A stretch of DNA of 64,000 nt from NCBI GenBank assembly GCA_949130495.1, contig OX422217.1, positions 576,200,606 to 576,264,605 of the forward strand. Reading direction: 5' to 3'. Position numbers and translations under genes: made by a program. The stretch comes from Sambucus nigra (lineage: Eukaryota > Streptophyta > Magnoliopsida > Dipsacales > Adoxaceae). The notes under the pieces are model-generated. The model was not told the origin of the DNA, searched no databases, and saw only the letters and a program-made list of their open reading frames with translations. Below are positions 22,069 through 35,739 of this stretch, piece by piece. How positions within the stretch are numbered: the stretch's first letter is position 1; each line of letters opens with the position of its first letter.

Positions 22069-24462
22069 TCCTACTCGATGAATATTTCCTAAAAGAATCT
22101 TTCGAGGCCAGGAGTTCTTAAATGGTCAACCTTCAAGATCCTACATAACTTTGGATCAATATCACTTTATCTTTTAATTTTCTATTCTTTCATATATAAA
22201 TACAATTTGATGATTCTGAAATTTTGCAATAGTTTTATTTTCGTATTTTCTGATAAAAAAAATTAAAATTCATAATATAGAAGGAAACAGGGAGAAAATA
22301 TCGACCGAGGCAGAGAAAAACATAACCAACACTATATACAGAAAACAAACAACACCCAATACAAAATAAAAACTGCAAAATAATAAATTTTAAGCATCAA
22401 TCAGAAACTCTGTATTCTCTCACATTATGCACTTGAGGATTTTAGTGTTTGAGATGAGGTTTAATATGGACAATTTAATATAGGATTTTTTTTATTGTGT
22501 GTGGTGATGGGGGGGGGGGGGGGGGGGGGGGAGGTATTTTTAATTTTGGTCATTTTGATGTCTGTTATTTTCAATTTTTTGGTTTTCAAAACTATCAAAC
22601 CAAAACAACACCTTAAAAGTATTCAACTACATTGGCACCACAATTGTTCTTTCTTTATCCCAACAAAAGTACTGATGTTTACGATAAAATGAACGAGACT
22701 AAAATATGAACTCCCTCATATTCCCTTCATTACAAGATGTAGAAGTCCCAAATAAAATAAAAAATAAATGTAACTATGAGCATGTATAAATCCCTCTGCT
22801 CAATTTCATTTCACACCAAATCCAGTATGTTTCAAAATAACAATAAAAAAGACCTCAATGACACCATTTTATCCTATCTAACTTACATATACCATCAATG
22901 CACTCATTAACAAGCCCCGGATATGAAATATGTGCACATCCCTTGTTAACAAGAATCCACAAATTTGGGCTTTAAGAACCCATGCATTTGCTTCTACTTA
23001 TAAACATTATAACATAAGTTCAACATCTTGCTTTAAAACAAAACCCTAACAATTCATGTCCAACAACCACTTTTAACACTTTGACAAAACTAAGTGAGAG
23101 GAAAGACAATCACATCAGTTTGTACGAACTCATTACACAATCGAAAGAATGCTACAAATATGTAAGTAAAGAATTTTGCATATACCATAGTGTGCATGTA
23201 TAGAAATACAGAGAAAAAACTTACCTTAAGGTAACGAAGAATCCTTGTGAAAATTGGTGGCGGGAGAGTGAAGGTCATCAGTAAAATGAGAGACATCATC
23301 AGAGAGAGAGGAGAAAACTGGTATTTATCATAGTTATATTCATTGTTAACATCAAACCATAACTTAAAAACGCAGATTTCTGAAAATGAAAATTACTAAC
23401 CTGAAATATGAGATCTGAAAATAGAGGTGTAAAATGGATAAATATGATATCTAAAAAATAGAGGCTTAAGATGTAGAATATCATGAAAGGAAAGAGAGGA
23501 GAGGAAACAAAAGAGGAAAATTAATCTTTAGTTATAAACTTGTGACTCCTAGGATCACTCATAATTAAAGGGGATCTTCACACGTAAGTCCAATTACACT
23601 TTTGTTTACCTATTAAAGTTTCACTATCATTTCTCCTTACATGTAAGTCCCATTTTTAATTAGTTAGGGGAAACCATCTATAGTTATTTACTCATATACC
23701 CTTTGCAAAGTTGGGCGCCAAAAATTCTAGTACGGCCAAAATCTTGAAGGATTCTCCATATATCTCGTGAGAAGCGTCTCCCGTCTTCGTCTCCTTATTT
23801 CGTGCGTGAATCAAACTGCTGTAACCGTGTGTATCTGTTGGCTATTGGCATGCAAGTATACAAGGGGGAAGAATAGAATAGGGGAGTCGTAGTTAGTAGT
23901 TTGAAGAAAGAAAGACCATGTTTGTTTGTGCAATTATTTTACGGTGGTAGATCAGAGGTTCCAGTTCTTTTCTATGGTTAAGGTAACTGATTGGACCCCA
24001 AATTGCTTGTTTATGTTAAGTTAGGGTTTTTTCCTCTTATGATGAAAATGGTGGTTGCTATTTATTGTTAGTTTAGTTTTTCCACATTTTTTTAGAATGT
24101 ATATGCTCTTCTTAGGTTGTGATTTCAAGTTTTTGCTGGCATTTTGTGTTGTTAGTTCATGTTGCATTTTGTTTGAAATACAAACAGTAAATTTTATTTT
24201 ATGGAGTAATGACGTTTTTTTTTACACAAAAGTCTTGCGTGTTGATTAAATACAAGTATAATACCTTAAAGAAGTGATTTTTTTCTGTTGTGATTAAAAA
24301 GTCTGTGCATGAACGGTATGATTTGCTTCGAGTAGTTTATACACACTAAATTTTACGGATATGAGTATTCTTTATGATGTTGATCAAAACATTTCATGAC
24401 ACGTAATTTGTAATTACCTGGTAAATGTTGGAGTATTTTTGGGTGTTCTTTAAATGTGGTGC
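22069..24462. other. no gene seen; G-run at 22510-22531
   Basis: A/T-rich sequence without a supported coding region. A run of about 22 G sits near 22510. The left terminus of the Mutator/Ulp1 region may lie near 23700, where the composition changes, but no terminal inverted repeat is recognised. Confidence 0.45.
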
Positions 24463-25180
24463 GAATTTGTATCAAGCAAAATTCATTTTTCACAAAAGTA
24501 TCCCTGGTAAATGTTTGTATAAATTATGGGTGGAAATGTTTTTGAATGGAAACATGTGTGTTCAATTGTGTAAAGTTTTATAACAAAAACAGTAAGTTTT
24601 ACTTTGTGAGTAATGTAGTTTAATGGTGTTCAATAGTTTTTCGTGTTAATAATTTTTTTTGCTTGAAATGTATTTATAAGGAAAATAAATAAATGTTTGT
24701 ATAAATTGATGTCGCGGGAATTTGTATCAAGCAAAATTCATTTTTTTCAAAAGTATACCATGTGAATGTTTGTATAAATGTTGGGTGGAAATATTTTTGA
24801 ATGAAAACATGTGTGTCGAATTGTGTACTGTTTTATAACACAAATAGTAAATTTTACTTTGTTAGTAATGTAGTTTAATGTGGTTCAATACGTTTTCGTG
24901 TTAACAATTTTTTTTTCTTCAAACATATTTGTTGGGAAAATAAATAAATGTTATTATAAATTGATGTCGCGAGAATTTGTATCAAGCAAAATTCATTTTT
25001 TTCGAAAGTTTACCATATGAATGTTTGTATAAATGTTGGGTGGAAATGTTTTTGATTGGAAACATATTGTCGAATTGTGTACAGTTTTATAACACAAATA
25101 GTAAATTTTACTTTGTTAGTAATGTAGTTTAATGTGGTTCAATACGTTTTCATGTTAACAATTTTTTTTGCTTGAACCGT
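24463..25180. repeat. 255-bp tandem repeat, about 2.8 copies
   Basis: GAATTTGTATCAAGCAAAAT recurs at 24463, 24718 and 24973, giving a period of 255. Each unit carries an AGTAAATTTTACTTTG-type palindrome and a run of seven to nine T after TTAAYAA. Confidence 0.9.
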
Positions 25181-26063
25181 ATTTATTCAGTTAATACATA
25201 CCGTCATACAAAGAATGTCTTTTCATTGTTGTAATCATGTTAATTTTACATGTAGGTGTTGGTAATTTTTTGCACGGCCGGGTGGAGTGTGTTTGTTTTA
25301 TACAATGAGGTTGTGTGTTTTTTTTTTGACATGACTACATTTCCTGGATGATTTATGTGAAGTTGAATACATATTGTAAAGTTTGTTCAAATCTTTGACG
25401 AATGGGTACTTGATATACACTTTTCTTGGTGTGTGGTATGTTTCATGAATGGTCTCTGTTAGGTAGGCTTAATTCAGTAAGATTTACTCTACAAATGATT
25501 TAAATGATTTGGGCAGTTATTTTGGAAAGTGACAAACTTAGCTTTGCGAATTATTGCGTATCTATAACTAGTTATTGAATGAGTGTAATTATCTTTAGGG
25601 TTTGTTTTCTATTTAGGGCTCATATGTAGATAGTTTATCTAAATTATTCCTATCTACTATTTTGCGTAGTCACATATTTCCTTAGATTTTCTGAACCCTG
25701 TCATTAGTTGATCATAGCTAAGGTAGTTGGCGGGCTGCTCGTTGGTGTGGGTAGTGCGGTAGTGGGTTGGTGTACCGCTGGCGCAGTACCTTATTAATTA
25801 AGAAAATACTACTGTCGAAGTGTGTATGAGGTGACAACACGTTTACAGTAAACTGCAACATAGTAGTAAAGTTTATAGTACCAATTGTACCAAAGTTAAT
25901 AAATACGTTAAGTTATTCTTTCTTTTTTTTGTTATTTTTCTGCTCTTACGGACTATCAAACGTATTATTTACTTTTGTCAGGTAAATGGTTTTTTAGATT
26001 GTGAAGACAAATTTTATTATAGATGATGTATTATTGATGCATGTTCACTTTCATACGAAATAC
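25181..26063. other. no gene seen, Mutator-like region
   Basis: A/T-rich DNA with AGTAAA/TTTACT-like words (for example ACAGTAAACTG near 25846). No coding signal. It ends at the LTR insertion. Confidence 0.45.
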
Positions 26064-27121
26064 TGTGACACCCCACCCAATTAAATTAAGGGTGATCAGT
26101 CATTTACCAATTTAAAACAAGATATTCAGTTGGTTCATTCTTAGCATCACTGTCGAAAACAATTAAAATATATTAATCACCTAATATAAAATTAAGCTAG
26201 GTGTCAAAACATTTCCAATTTTAGTAAAACCAAGTAAAACCATTTCCATTAAATCCCAATATATAAACCATTCACCACACATAGGAATGTAAATAAATAC
26301 TGAACATGAATCAAGTACTGAAATAAATAAGACTGAGTAAAACTCTCAGTTCAAAGCTCCAAACCATAAACTAAACTGAATACAATAACTCTGATGAAAG
26401 ACTAGAAGTGGGCAATACACGCCCTAGGTAAGAAATCTAGATGAAACTTAATGGAAAAGATAGATGCGTCTACTGCAAGGACCTACAGCTTCCACAACAG
26501 CTGCAACACGTCAAGCAATCCAAATCTCTAAATCTGGTGTCCCTGTGGCTGAGAACCTGATATAATACATATATATATAGCAAAAGAGAGAAGAGATACA
26601 AGAAACGGGTCAGAGCCCGAGGTTTAAAAAATAATTTAGCAAGTATTTAAAACTGGTTCTTAAAACAAGTCTTATACGCATGTTAGTTATCGAACTCTCA
26701 CATGAGTTTCTCACCTCTCATCTATTGTGCACGCCTAACGTACATTTAATCACCCCTAGTTATACCACCCGGTCTAACTAGTCAGAAATCATACTGATAC
26801 TAACTATGCCCACTAGTAGTATTCTCGGACCTCCCATACAATACGCTATTCAAATAGTTTATCTCACATAACTAAGTTTCATTATTCACCATTCAAATGG
26901 TTAATCTTTTATCTATTAAGATAATTTTTCTTCTCATTACCACTTTATCTACTAGTTTCACAAAGTAGAAAGTTCTCCAAGTATACTCATATATATATAG
27001 TCTCATAATCTTTCTATATATACATAAATTCTACACCCTTAGGTTAAGACCCCTTGGCGCAATGTAATGATTATTAGTATTACCAAGTCTACTAATTTCA
27101 CACAGTAGAAATATTCACAAG

Positions 27122-27126
<5 letters not shown>

Positions 27127-27164
<38 letters not shown>

Positions 27165-27196
27165 ACATTATCCCTATACATATATATATATATATA
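27127..27196. repeat. (AT)n microsatellites in the LTR
   Basis: Two TA runs (27127-27161 and 27178-27196) are longer than at the matching place in the other LTR (33856-33902). Confidence 0.9.
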
Positions 27197-27510
27197 ATAA
27201 TCCTACACCCTCGGGATAAGACCCACTAGTGCACCTATCAATAGAATCCTGCATCCCTGGGTTAACACCCATTAATGCACCTATCAAGAGAATCCTGCAT
27301 CCCCGGGTTAGCACCCATTAATGCACCTATAAAGAATAATCCATCACCCCCGGGTTATCACCCATTAGTGCGCCTATAACAATAATCTTGTACCCCCGGG
27401 TTATCACCCATTAATACACTTATAATAATATTCTTGTACCCCCGGGTTATCACCCATTAGTACACTTAACGATAGGCTCCTTGCACCCTCGAGTTATCAC
27501 TAATTACGAC
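27197..27510 (-). repeat. minisatellite of about 45-bp units in the LTR
   Basis: About seven units contain CCCCCGGGTTATCACCCATT followed by AGTGCACCTAT with 10-20% variation between units. The same array is at 33905-34230 in the other LTR. Confidence 0.9.
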
Positions 27511-27823
27511 ACTAAATAATAATATCACATAATAGGAACACACACATCATATTATAGTTTATAGGTATTTCTCCAACCTATATATATACTTCTTATACGT
27601 ATTTTAAATCTCAACTTTACATATAGTATAAATATTTAGATTACTATTTCTCTCGTAATCTCCAAGGTATATTCTCTCTATACCGAAATAATTAAAGTAT
27701 TAAGTCACACATACTTTTCTCGAAATTCTATCTTGTTTAAGTTTATTATCTGGTAGTTTCTCTCCCTCCCATAAACCGTTAAACTCAAAACTCGATTCTA
27801 AGAAAATTCTCAAATTTCACTTT

Positions 27824-27934
27824 GTCGCTCGAACTAGATGGCATGTCGTTTGAACGACTTTCACATGTTGCTCGAGATACTTCACACGAGATTTCCATCT
27901 CGCTCGAACGACTTCTCGCGACTTCTCGCGAGAT
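27824..27934. repeat. CG-rich palindrome cluster in the LTR
   Basis: GTCGCTCGAAC, GTCGTTTGAACGAC, GCTCGAGA, CGCTCGAACGAC and TCTCGCGAGA follow one another. It is the same vocabulary as at 34532, 44422, 47170, 50227 and 57415. Confidence 0.9.
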
Positions 27935-29063
27935 TACATTGTTCGTCTTTTTGCCCAGATTTTTAGCGTTTTTCACCATTTTTGAACCTAAAAACCTCTA
28001 AAATTCTTCACCCAACACCTCATCATCAATCCCAATCAAGCCATAGCAGGTTATACAACATTCTTAACGACCTAGGATCATTAATTCATCAACAATCATC
28101 GAATTTATATGAAATTCCCAAATTAAATCATATGAACCCTAGTTTCCAAATATCCAATTAAAGAACCTATTCCATCCAGATTTGTTTGTCACTATATAAT
28201 TTAATTTCATAATTAATCATCTACATACATGAATGGATTTCTGCCACTAATTAACCCAGTCCTTGATCATAATTCAAGTATTCAATTTTCACCCAATTAA
28301 CATGTAAATAATGATTAATTGCCCTTACTCTAACATGAGTATGATTATTGCTAAAAGAAAGCAAGTTATAAACACTTGCCTTAAATCGAAGGTCTGAATC
28401 CTTTGGTGATGTTGGTATAGGCGCGTTCCTCTCTTCTCGATCTATGCGTTGGTGGTCACGGTTATGCAAGGTGAAAATGATTTGGCTTTCCTTCTTGGGT
28501 TTTGGTTCTCCCCAACACTTTCTATGGCCGTTCTTTTCTTTTCCAACTCTCAACGCTAATGGACTTATTTTGGCTGATAAAAATAATTCTTAATTTTCGT
28601 CCATTAATTACACCCAAAAATATAATTTACCATAATGCCCTCTCGGGATGTCGGTTAGGCCTAAAATTGCCTCGGGACCCAAAATAAACACCCGGGTATA
28701 CTATTTTGACTATCTCGACCCTACCAGACTCAACGACGCACTCGAAATGACCATACGAGTTAATAAAAATAATTTCTCTTTTTATGCCAATCAATTAGTC
28801 CCAACATGATTTACACGCGAGTCAGACTTAAATTACCAAACTGTCGTATTTCTCACTTCTGAAAATTTATTAAATATCATAATTCCATATTACATATCAC
28901 AGAGTAATATTTAATAGTTCACAACAATAAGTATTAACCCTTGGCACGCTAGTTAATAATGATTTTAATCCGAATTAATTAATAATTAAATTCTCACATT
29001 CTAGTTCAATTAATCTAACAAAATTAATTACTCACGTAATTATTTAAATCATCAAAAATACGG

Positions 29064-32000
29064 AATTTCGTCTCGAAATTCGAAAAAAGAACACCAGGTA
29101 CAGAAAACACTGTAAAAATATTGTGCATCGCATCCTTGTGCTCCCAAGTAAGCTACTCCGTATCACCCATATAGTAAGCTATCGAGAACCCTAAATAATG
29201 AACACTTCACATGTGTTTGTTTTAAACTCCAAGTTACCCTGTCATATTGGTTCTTTCCCAAGCCTTTCTGCTTAAGTGTCACTACTTAAACATTATTTTA
29301 GATATTCACTATCTAGTCTTCTACTATTTGCACCTTAGTAGATTTATCCTCTTTTCATATACATACGACTCTTTCTCGTGTCGTGCGTAAAGTAAATTCG
29401 CTGTGCAATATATATTTCACACATAATATATACGATAATATCGATTCTTCTCTGATATTTGTAATAATAACTAGCCCCCCACCTTTAACTATCAAGTAGG
29501 ACAACGACAAAGTTTACCGTGCCATACTTCTACTGGTACTCTGCCCGAACATGAACTTATAGGAGTTATTTGGACACATATTCCGCTAGTGGAAGGTACT
29601 GATATCGTCATCCCTTAAGATCTCAGGGTCCACATAAAATTTTCTCTCCCGCATCCGATTCGACTGCTTGTTCTTCCCATCCCTTTGTGGGTATTAGGTC
29701 ATACTCAATCGCATTTTAGTACCTATAATCTCACCATGTCAGCTACATGAGAGGATCATTGGGTATGCTCTCCCATTGTCTAGTGGAAGAAGCCCCTAAC
29801 GGTTTCGAATTTTCCACCCTTTTTCTAACAGTCAGGTGACCCACTGCAAGACTAACTTTGAAATATTACCCTACATCATAACCCATCATCACTGTTATTT
29901 GTATCCTAATACATTTTGTACTCTCGTGAATAATTTCTGTTTATCTTGAAACGTAAGTCTCTGACAAAACTTAGTGAATAAGCTTCGGCTTACCCGACTA
30001 CATGTTATCTCACATGCTAATCATAATCCACTGCCTGATTCAATCACCTAGGGCGCCCATACACCCTATGCTTCGCATATCATTATACAAATGACATGAA
30101 CTTTTCTTACTTCAATTCTTGCACACTTATTATGCTGATGTGGTAGGGGTGCACTCAACCACCCTACTAGTCAAAACTAAATCCCTCTTCCGGTGGCAAC
30201 ATTGCTCCATTCAGAATGATACTAAAGACAAGGCGACTCCACTGGCCTTAAGTCATAAAAGAATTTTTAACTCTTAATTATATTCTTTATAGGTACAATA
30301 ACCAACGTACAAAACTTATATATTATCGACCCAACTTCTCTCAAACTTCTGACGTTCACTAGTTTCATGCGTGGGATGTTTCATAAAGCGAAATCCAAAC
30401 AAGGAACCCCCCCCCCCCCCCCCCGATACACTACTATCTAACCTAGTCAGTTGTCGAGATCGTTAAGGGCCTCAATCCATACTATGTACCTCTCTACAAT
30501 CTTCGTATCTTGACATAAGAGTTTGTTCGTCCACTCTCATGTCCCTAAACATATCATGAAGCATGGCGCTCTTGCTAATGAGCTCTATCTCTCTGCTCGA
30601 AGAAGAACACAATTTACCCTGGGTCTCCTCAGTAAAATAAATTCCTATGCACTGGAATCACATATAACTAGGAAACATACTTGCTGAGGTCTATAATACC
30701 ATGAAGTTTTTCATATATACACATATCTGGGCCCAACCCTATTTCAGGTGGCGCCATAAAAGATAAAGATATCTCCTCCCGGAGTATCTGGCACGAAAAT
30801 ATTATCACTACATTTTTACTATCGCTCAACCATACAGTATTTAATCACTACACATTACCATAATAAACTCTACTAAAGCTGACTCAATGCAGTAGTAAAT
30901 TATAACAACAAAACATATTCTTAGGGCCCACCCGGTTCACTCACAGGCAACATTAAATGCCCTTCTAACAACGAGAAAAACGTTTGTAACAAGACTGTTA
31001 AAACTAATGTTCCTTCTAAACTCGACCCGCGTGCGAAGTTTAGGATCTCCAATTTACGTATCTATTGTGACACACTTATGTTACTCGAATTAATCCTTTA
31101 CTCACAAAGGATGGAGCAAAACCTCACTAGTCTCACCTAATCTCAGGGTCCTCGCATGCGGCTTCCAACATGACCCATGAACATCTGCAATCGTATACAT
31201 CTTAGGATTTCATCTTATAGTTTTCCCCTCTCACCATGGATAATTTATTCCATCTTGTGGATTTTACGCCCATTATTGAAACGTTGGCCCAAAATCTCTA
31301 GGCCTCAACTATGGCTTTACTGAACTCTCGTTTACATCCCGGGCCCCGTCGACCCTAACATACTATACGCTACTATTAATGAGGACTCTACTGGTCCAGC
31401 CTAAACCCATCACTCTCGGGTTATAAATTTCCTGGGCCTAAGTCTCTTAACCCCAAATTCTTTCGCTGGAGGTCTCACTCCTCTAATTGTTATGCCTAGC
31501 TAGCATGGTTTACTATTTCTAATCTTATCGGTCTCACTTCTCAATTATGGACATATTCAACTCTTGTAGTTATACTTTCTTCACATAGGGAAACTTCATG
31601 AGCCATTTCCCCGTCACTGATCCCACTGACCATTTTGAAATGTCCTTCTCTCGGACTGAGTAGTCTTAACTTACTGGCTACACTGGCCTTTCAGAACTAG
31701 GGTTGGCCTCCTCGGCCCTGACTAACTTCATCGTCACTTTGTAGTAAGTTAATCAATCAAAATCACCTAAATGAGTTCCTTATTTGGCACACTCTCAGGT
31801 GGTGTTTTACTAACACAGTTATGTTCAGTTCTTCCCTTCAAACAGATTCTCTAACCCTCTTCTCTCACTTCTTCAGGAAAGACTGCAATCTCTAGCAACC
31901 GCACGACATCAACATTAGTCATCCTAGATGGATTCCTCATCCATGCTTGTATTATACTCACGGGTCCATTATCAACTATCGACCCTTTGGATAATTTATG

Positions 32001-32780
32001 CCCCTCTGCCAGGTACGAAGTTCATTTTGCAATTTGACCTTTCTCTCATGATCGGTTTCTATCTTACTCATTGTGCTAAACATCAAAATTTCACTCGCAT
32101 TATGTTACCACATCGAATGGAAGACCTCACGGTCAATTTGTACCCAAATTTCTCTCTAAATTTCAAACACACTTCTTTATATATGGTGATTGCCTCTAAT
32201 AACTACATGATGCTCCTACGAGCTATAACTTTTAACTCCAAATTAAATTCTTAGTATCGTCACGCCCCATTCTACACATTTGCTTTTGGATTTTCTACCT
32301 CCGCTGGTCTGTTACACTTTCTCATTTTCTTCTCCGCATCTTCACCGATGGGTTTTCACAAGATTCCCTCTGATTCCCCCCTTATCGACAATGTTAGGTG
32401 GTTCTGAAATCTCTCCACCGTTATCTACGACTGTGTCTTGGGAACCCACTATTCCCGAGTGATGATTTCACTATCATTTTCTTAAGTAATTCTCATGGTG
32501 ATTTTTGTCACGATCACTCTTTCCCGATTACTCTATGTCTTCTCTTGAGCTTCTTCTCCCGCAGTTCTTCTTACGGCCCTCGCTGGTCGTCCTAAAATGT
32601 TCGGTGTTCGAATAACATAGAATTTAGTCTAATGAGTCACATCCATTATAATTCTTAGCAGGAGAACGTAAGTCGCATACGTAAGGGAACACAACAATCC
32701 TATCATAAGGCTATATATCAAAGAACGTCACGCTGAAATGTAGTAAACCGCACAGATCCTAAAAGACACTAGAACCTGAT
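29064..32780 (-). other. internal region of the LARD-like element, no coding seen
   Basis: Neither strand shows a domain of gag or pol. Open stretches such as 31928-32254 and 32280-32595 resemble nothing and are probably chance. A run of about 20 C sits at 30405-30424. Near 29064-29085 the minus strand ends in CGAGACGAAATT, the usual end of such bodies before the 3' LTR. Confidence 0.65.
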
Positions 32781-32792
32781 GCTCTGATACCA
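32781..32792 (-). other. primer-binding site of the LARD-like element
   Basis: On minus, TGGTATCAGAGC lies two bases inside the LTR end, a perfect match to the initiator Met-tRNA site. It proves the minus orientation. Confidence 0.93.
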
Positions 32793-32794
32793 CC

Positions 32795-35739
32795 TGTGAC
32801 ACCACGCCAATTTAAATATAGGGTGATCAGTCCTTTACCAATTTAAAACAGGATATTCAGTTGGTTCATTCTTAGCATCACTGTTGAAAATAATTAAACT
32901 ATATTAATCACCTAATATAAAATTAAGCTAGGTGTCAAAACATTTCCAATTTTAGTAAAACCAAGTAAAACCATTTCCATTAAATTTCAAAATATAAACC
33001 ATTCACCACACATAGGAATGTAAATAAATATTGAACATGAATCAAGTACTGAAATAAATAAGGATGAGTAAAACTCTCAGTTCAAAACTCCAAACCATAA
33101 ACTAAACTGAATATAATAACTCTGATGAAAGACTAGAAGTGGGCAACACATGCCCTAGATAAGAAGTCTAGATGAATATGAATGGAAAAGATATATGTGT
33201 CTACTCCAAGGACCTACAACTTCCACAACAGTTGTAGCACATCAAGCAATCCCATTCTCTAAATCTGGTGTCCCTATGGCTAAGCACCTGATAAAATACA
33301 TATATATAGTAAAAGAGAGAAGAGATACAAGAAACGGGTTAGAGCCCGAGGTTTAAAAAATGATTTAGCAAGTATTTAAAACTGGTTCTTAAAATAAGTC
33401 TTATACACATGTTAGTTATCGAACTCTCACATGAGTTTCTCACCTCTCATCTATTGTGCACGCCTAACGTACATCTAATCTCCCCCTAGTTATATCACCC
33501 AGTATAACTAGTCAGAAATCATACTGATACTAACTATGCCCACTAGTAGTATTTCGGTATCACCCGTACAATACGCTATTCAAATAGTTAATCTCAAATA
33601 ACTAAGTTTCATTATTTACCGTTCAAATGGTTAATCGTTTATCTATTAATATTATTTTACTTCTCCTTACCACTTTATCTAATAGTTTCACAAAGTACAA
33701 AGTTCTCCAAGTATACTCATGTATATATAGTCTTATCATCTTTATATATATACATAAATTTTGCACCCTTAGGTTAAGACCCCTTGGCACAATGTCATGA
33801 TTATTAGTATTACCAAGTCTACTAATTTCACACAGTAGAAATATTCACAAGTTGATATATATATATATATATTCACATCATCCCTATACATATATATATA
33901 TATAATAATCCTGCACCCCCGGGCTAAGACCCATTAGTGCACCTATCAAGAGAATCCTGCATCCCCGATTTAACATCCACTAATGCACCTATCAAGAGAA
34001 TCCTGCATCCCCGGGTTAGCATCCATTAATGCACCTATAAAGAATAATCCAGCACCCCTGGGTTATCACCCATTAGTGCGCCTATAATAATAATCTTGTA
34101 CCCCCGGGTTATCACCCATTTAGTACATTTAGAATAATATTCTTGTACCCCCGGGTTATCACCCATTAGTACACTTAACGATAGGATCCTTGCACCCCCG
34201 AGTTATCACTCATTAGTGCACTTAATCATAATATCACATAATAGGCACACACACATCCTATTATAGTTTGTAGGTATTTCTTCAACCTACATATATACTT
34301 CTCATACGTATTTTAAATCTCAACTTTACGTATAATATAAATATTTAGATGACTATTTCTCTCATAATCTCCAAGGTATATTTTCTCTAAACCGAAATAA
34401 TTAAAGTATTAAGTCACACATACTTTTCCCGAAATTCTGTCTTGTTTAAGTTTATTATCTGGTAGTTTCTCTCACTCCTATAAACAATTAAACTCAAAAC
34501 TCGATTCTAAGAAAATGATCAAATTTCACTTTGTCGCTCGAACCAGATGGCATGTCGATTGAACGACTTCCACATGTCACTCGAGCGACTTCTCGCGAGA
34601 TTACACTGTTCGTCTTCCTGCCCAGATTTTCAGCGTTTTCACCATTTTTGAACCTAAAAACCTCTAAAATTCATCACCCAATACCTCATCATCAATCCCA
34701 ATCAAGCCATAGCAGGTTATACAACATTCCTAACATCCTAGGATCATTAATTCATAAGTAATCATCGAATTTATATGAAATTCCCAAATTAATTCATATG
34801 AACCCTAGTTTCCAAATTTCCAATTAAAGAACCTATTCAATCCAGATTAGTTCATCACTATATAATTCAATTTCATAGTTAATCATCTACATACATGAAT
34901 GGATTTCATCCACTAATTAACCCGGTCCTTAATCATAATTCAAGTCTCCAATTTTCACCCAATTAACATGTAAATAATGATTAAATGCCCTTACTCTAAC
35001 ATGAGTATGATTATTGATAAAATAAAGCAAGTAATAAACACTTGCCTTAAATCAAAGGTCTGAATCCTTTGGTGATATTGGTATAGACGCATTCCTCTCT
35101 TATCGATCTACGCATTGGTGGTCACGGTAATGCAAGGTGAGGATGATTTGGCTTTCCTTCTTGGGTTTCGGTTCTTCCCAACACTTTCTATGGACGTTGT
35201 TTTCTTTTCCAACTCTCAACCCTAATGGACTTCTTTAGGCTGATAAAAATAATTCTTAATTTTCGTTCATTAATTACACCCAAAAATATAATTTACCATA
35301 ATGCCCTCTCGGGACGCCGGTTTGGCCTAAAATTACCCCGGGACCCAAACTAAAAACTCGGGTTTACTATTTTGACTATCTCGACCCTTCCGGACTCAAC
35401 GACGCACTCTAAATGACCATGCGAGTTAATAAAAATATTTTCTCTTTTTATCCCACTCAAGTACTCCCGACACGACTCACACGCGCGTCAGACTTAAATT
35501 ACCAAACTGTCGTATTTCTCACTTTCGAAAATTTATTAAATATCATAATTCTATATTACATATCACACAGTAATATTTAATAGTTCACAACAATAAGTAT
35601 TAACCCTTGGCACGCTAGTTAATAATTATTTTAATCCGAATTAATTAACAATTAAATTCTCACATTCCAGTTCAATTAATCCAACAAAATTAAGTACTCA
35701 CGTATTTATTTAAATCATCAAAAAATACGGGGTCTTACA
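32795..35739 (-). repeat. 5' LTR (minus orientation) of the LARD-like element
   Basis: On minus it runs from TGTAAGACCCCGTATTTT to GGCGTGGTGTCACA. It holds the minisatellite at 33905-34230 and the CG-rich palindrome cluster at 34532-34602 (CACTCGAGCGAC, TCTCGCGAGA). It is about 94-95% like its partner by eye over the parts compared. Confidence 0.9.

Larger units (their letters stand above)
26064..29063 (-). repeat. 3' LTR (minus orientation) of the LARD-like element
   Basis: It starts TGTGACACCCCACCC on + and aligns with 32795-35739 over almost all its length. At its right end the outer GGTATTACA-type terminus is missing: AAAAATACGG runs straight into AATTTCGTCTCG, the end of the internal region. 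About nine terminal bases were lost. Confidence 0.88.
26064..35739 (-). mobile_element. gypsy element without recognisable coding (LARD-like)
   Basis: Two similar LTRs (26064-29063 and 32795-35739) in minus orientation enclose about 3.7 kb. A perfect primer-binding site sits next to the right (5') LTR. Six-frame reading shows no gag or pol domain in the body. The leader after the PBS is close to that of the Tekay-like element at 59211, so the family is related to it. AATAC precedes the left LTR and occurs again two bases after the right LTR, a possible imperfect TSD. A coding-less body of this kind fits a large retrotransposon derivative mobilised in trans, or a heavily deleted copy. Confidence 0.82.

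Noticed and set aside
19094..22073. Clear target-site duplication of the solo LTR
   Set aside because: GACTA and TCCTA agree at only three of five positions, so I report it as unresolved.
22495..22692. Frame starting next to the G-run
   Set aside because: Its start depends on the poly-G slippage run and the rest has no similarity to anything known.
27197..27510. CRISPR-like regular repeats with spacers
   Set aside because: The units are direct tandem copies without distinct spacers, lie inside an LTR, recur in the partner LTR, and the host is a plant.
31928..32595. Plus-strand frames in the LARD-like body
   Set aside because: They run against the element's orientation, are short, and show no domain or codon pattern.
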